Assembly (NCBI RefSeq): GCF_009729545.1
Contig: NZ_WFIY01000004.1
Span: 408,001-472,000, forward strand
Direction: 5' to 3'
Source of the DNA: Acidianus infernus
GTDB lineage: Archaea > Thermoproteota > Thermoprotei_A > Sulfolobales > Sulfolobaceae
Length of the DNA: 64,000 nucleotides
The notes below the pieces were generated by a model. That model was given only the letters and a program-made list of their open reading frames with translations, was not told the origin of the DNA and did no database searches. Below are positions 62,427-64,000 of this stretch, one piece after another. A program made the position numbers and the translations under genes. Each line of letters opens with the position of its first letter. Position 1 is the stretch's first letter.

Positions 62427-63239
62427 TTATTCTACCCAAATTTTTAAGGCCTCTTCAACGCTTTTGCCCCTTATTACATCAGCAATAGCCTTAGCCATTG
62501 CAGTAGGATTCTTAGACTGCCATAAGTTTCTGCCAACAGTTACTCCACTTGCTCCAGCATCTATCGCATCCTTAAGCATTAATAAAAATTCTTTATCATC
62601 CTTAGTCTTAGGACCACCTCTAATTAAAATAGGTGCAAAAGCAACATTAACTACTTCCTTAAATTCCTCCTTATTTCCAGTATAATCTACCTTCAGGATG
62701 TCTGCACCAATTTCTGAAGCTAGTCGAGTAACATATTTAACTAAATTGACATCTTTTATTGAATCTGGATTATCGGGAGATACATATAAAGGTTCGATAA
62801 TGAACGGAAGTCCATAATCGTGGGCTTCGGCTCTAGCTTTTGCTAATGCTTCTATATTATAACCTTCAACTCTATCGTCTCCGTAGCCGACTACTAAATA
62901 AGTCACTACCGCATCCGCTCCAGCTTCTACTGCTTCTTTAACTTGATACACCATTGAATAATATCCTTGGGAGTATTTCTTTTCTTTCCTCCATACATTG
63001 GCTGTATCTAGCCTAGCAATTAACATAGGAGAATTTCTAGTGTAAAAATTTTCCTCAACAAGCTTAAGCATAGCAGGAGTCATTTGTAATGCGTCCGGAA
63101 TATTAGAAAGCTTACTTACTATTTCCACCGGATTTTCTATACCTTTCAATGGACCCATTACGAGCCCATGATCCAAAGCTACAACAAAAGCTTTTCCTTT
63201 TTCAAAAAGCCTTTTCAGTCTAATAGTTGATCCAGACAT
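62427..63239 (-). CDS. DhnA/FbaB-type class I aldolase
   Basis: 270 residues from Met 63239 (MSGSTIRLKRLF; a longer start at 63251 adds four). TIM barrel with FVVALDHGLVMGPLKGIENP (about 14-33), IEPLYVSPDNPDS, the Schiff-base Lys in ADILKVDYTGNKEEF (about 180-194), ILIRGGPKTKDDKEFL and GVTVGRNLWQSKNP (phosphate loop). Relatives are archaeal fructose-bisphosphate aldolase and the ADH synthase of the alternative shikimate route. In a glycan locus a sugar-phosphate aldolase with other specificity is conceivable. Confidence 0.83.
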   Translation of the reverse strand: MSGSTIRLKRLFEKGKAFVVALDHGLVMGPLKGIENPVEIVSKLSNIPDALQMTPAMLKLVEENFYTRNSPMLIARLDTANVWRKEKKYSQGYYSMVYQVKEAVEAGADAVVTYLVVGYGDDRVEGYNIEALAKARAEAHDYGLPFIIEPLYVSPDNPDSIKDVNLVKYVTRLASEIGADILKVDYTGNKEEFKEVVNVAFAPILIRGGPKTKDDKEFLLMLKDAIDAGASGVTVGRNLWQSKNPTAMAKAIADVIRGKSVEEALKIWVE

Positions 63240-63255
63240 TATTCTAAACAATGCT

Positions 63256-64000
63256 TTATAGCTTAAAGTTTTTTATTTCTCTAAATATAGAATGCAACAA
63301 ACCTCGAGCATAAGGATTGAAAATGTAACTTAATGCTATATACAAAGTTAATGCTAAAGATGTCATTTCTAACATTATAATGAGTTGCTCTATTGCTCTT
63401 ACTTTACTTAATCCAATAAATGGCAAGGATGAAATTACTGAAAGTACTAACGAGACTATAACTTCCTTCACCGGAAAATTAAAACCATAAATTCTTTTTG
63501 AAATAGAATATGAAGAGAAAAACATCCCTAAAGAATTTACTAGTAAAGCTAATGAAATAATAACTGCAAGTATAGGCGAAATTTTGTATATATTTCCATT
63601 TTTAAATAAGTAAATTAGGAAAAGAGAAGATGAAACGCCTATAACGGAGATTATCACATTTCTTGTGGTTAACTTAGCAGTATATCCTCTAAATTCTCCT
63701 TTAGATTCTACAGCCAACGATTCGTCAGCCATATATATTGCTCTATAAAAGATGTTATATGCAGATCTTATGAAAGTTGAGAAAGATAGTACAATTAAGG
63801 CATATATTGAAGAAACATACTCGGGTCTAAGAACGTAAAGTAATCTTTCTCCATCAACAAAGATTATTAAGAGAAATACTCCACCAGTAGTAAAGAAGAA
63901 CTTTATTGCGATTTCTATTAATTTAGGATCCCTGCTTTCTTGAAGTTTAAGTATTAAACCATCAGTAGCTGCTTGAGACCAGCCTACCAAATTTGAAATT
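63256..64000 (-). CDS. Polysaccharide/lipid-linked oligosaccharide flippase-like membrane protein, partial
   Basis: At least 248 residues; the frame stays open to the right edge (ISNL before the TTG at 63990), so the N-terminal half lies outside. About seven membrane helices remain, with the helix-loop pattern of the PST/MOP flippases (AYNIFYRAIYMADESLAVESKGEFRGYTAKL in a loop about residue 80-110). Reads into the aldolase and nucleotidyltransferase genes. A role in moving the glycan across the membrane fits the locus but is inferred. Confidence 0.72.
   Translation of the reverse strand, partial: ISNLVGWSQAATDGLILKLQESRDPKLIEIAIKFFFTTGGVFLLIIFVDGERLLYVLRPEYVSSIYALIVLSFSTFIRSAYNIFYRAIYMADESLAVESKGEFRGYTAKLTTRNVIISVIGVSSSLFLIYLFKNGNIYKISPILAVIISLALLVNSLGMFFSSYSISKRIYGFNFPVKEVIVSLVLSVISSLPFIGLSKVRAIEQLIIMLEMTSLALTLYIALSYIFNPYARGLLHSIFREIKNFKL

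Overview
This window is chromosomal DNA of a thermoacidophilic crenarchaeon of the order Sulfolobales. The evidence is a histidine cluster in the order hisG-A-B-F-D-E-H-I, a divergent (bipolar) pyrimidine operon, an ESCRT-III-like CdvB paralogue, Taw3, an archaeal hexokinase of the Sulfurisphaera type, and an Agl3-type UDP-sulfoquinovose synthase. Base composition is strongly A+T-rich, and many genes have a TATA-like box about 25 bp upstream of the start codon, as expected for leaderless transcripts. An Acidianus- or Sulfurisphaera-like genus is my guess, not proven. I see no tRNA, rRNA, CRISPR array, insertion sequence or integrated element. No gene-free stretch exceeds 300 bp; the longest is about 170 bp (53782-53950).

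Layout. 1-5060: histidine operon (+), entering from the left with a partial hisG. 5093-6871: an MIP18/SufT-like Fe-S protein and serS. 6881-9687 (-): B12-type radical SAM enzyme, a charged orphan protein, a zinc-ribbon protein and an Lrp/AsnC regulator. 9737-16807: pyrimidine region, with pyrB-I-K-C-D plus three extra genes leftwards and pyrE-F plus a JAMM-like gene rightwards. 16785-20358 (-): PhoU-like regulator, CdvB3-like protein, winged-helix protein, dihydrolipoamide dehydrogenase and an orphan. 20396-22303: taw3, a Nog1-like GTPase and a tRNA-binding (MetRS-beta-like) protein. 22421-31102: purine operon purC-S-Q-L-F-F2-D-M, with two tandem PurF homologues. 31137-31860: a zinc-finger protein and a small ribbon-helix-helix protein. 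31984-39555: argG-argH-carA-carB-argX, which joins arginine synthesis to carbamoyl phosphate supply; carbamoyl phosphate also feeds pyrB.

39541-49325: mixed small operons, including a translin homologue, a hydroxyacyl-CoA dehydrogenase, a cupin, a Cys-rich miniprotein, a VIT1-like membrane protein, adenosine-specific kinase, DUF309, an AmmeMemoRadiSam radical SAM enzyme, crotonase, heme O synthase, and a tightly coupled nikR/B3-4/hom operon. 49356-51933: TldD/PmbA peptidase pair. 51993-55139: UspA, an APC transporter behind a striking inverted repeat, and a CtaA-like heme A synthase. 55167-58073 (-): tmcA, split by a -1 frameshift at an A7 run, with mazG and an orphan. 58113-60417: gamma-glutamyltransferase and hexokinase. 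60499-64000: surface-glycan locus with agl3, a nucleotidyltransferase, a DhnA-type aldolase and a partial flippase.

No wholly new multi-gene system stands out; most of the window is core biosynthesis. The best leads are the frameshifted tmcA, a PurF paralogue that lost its glutaminase residues but kept its putative Fe-S cysteines, a purS with no standard start codon, candidate operators at the purC, argG and APC-transporter promoters, a JAMM-like protein in the pyrEF unit, and a Cys-rich miniprotein divergent from a cupin.
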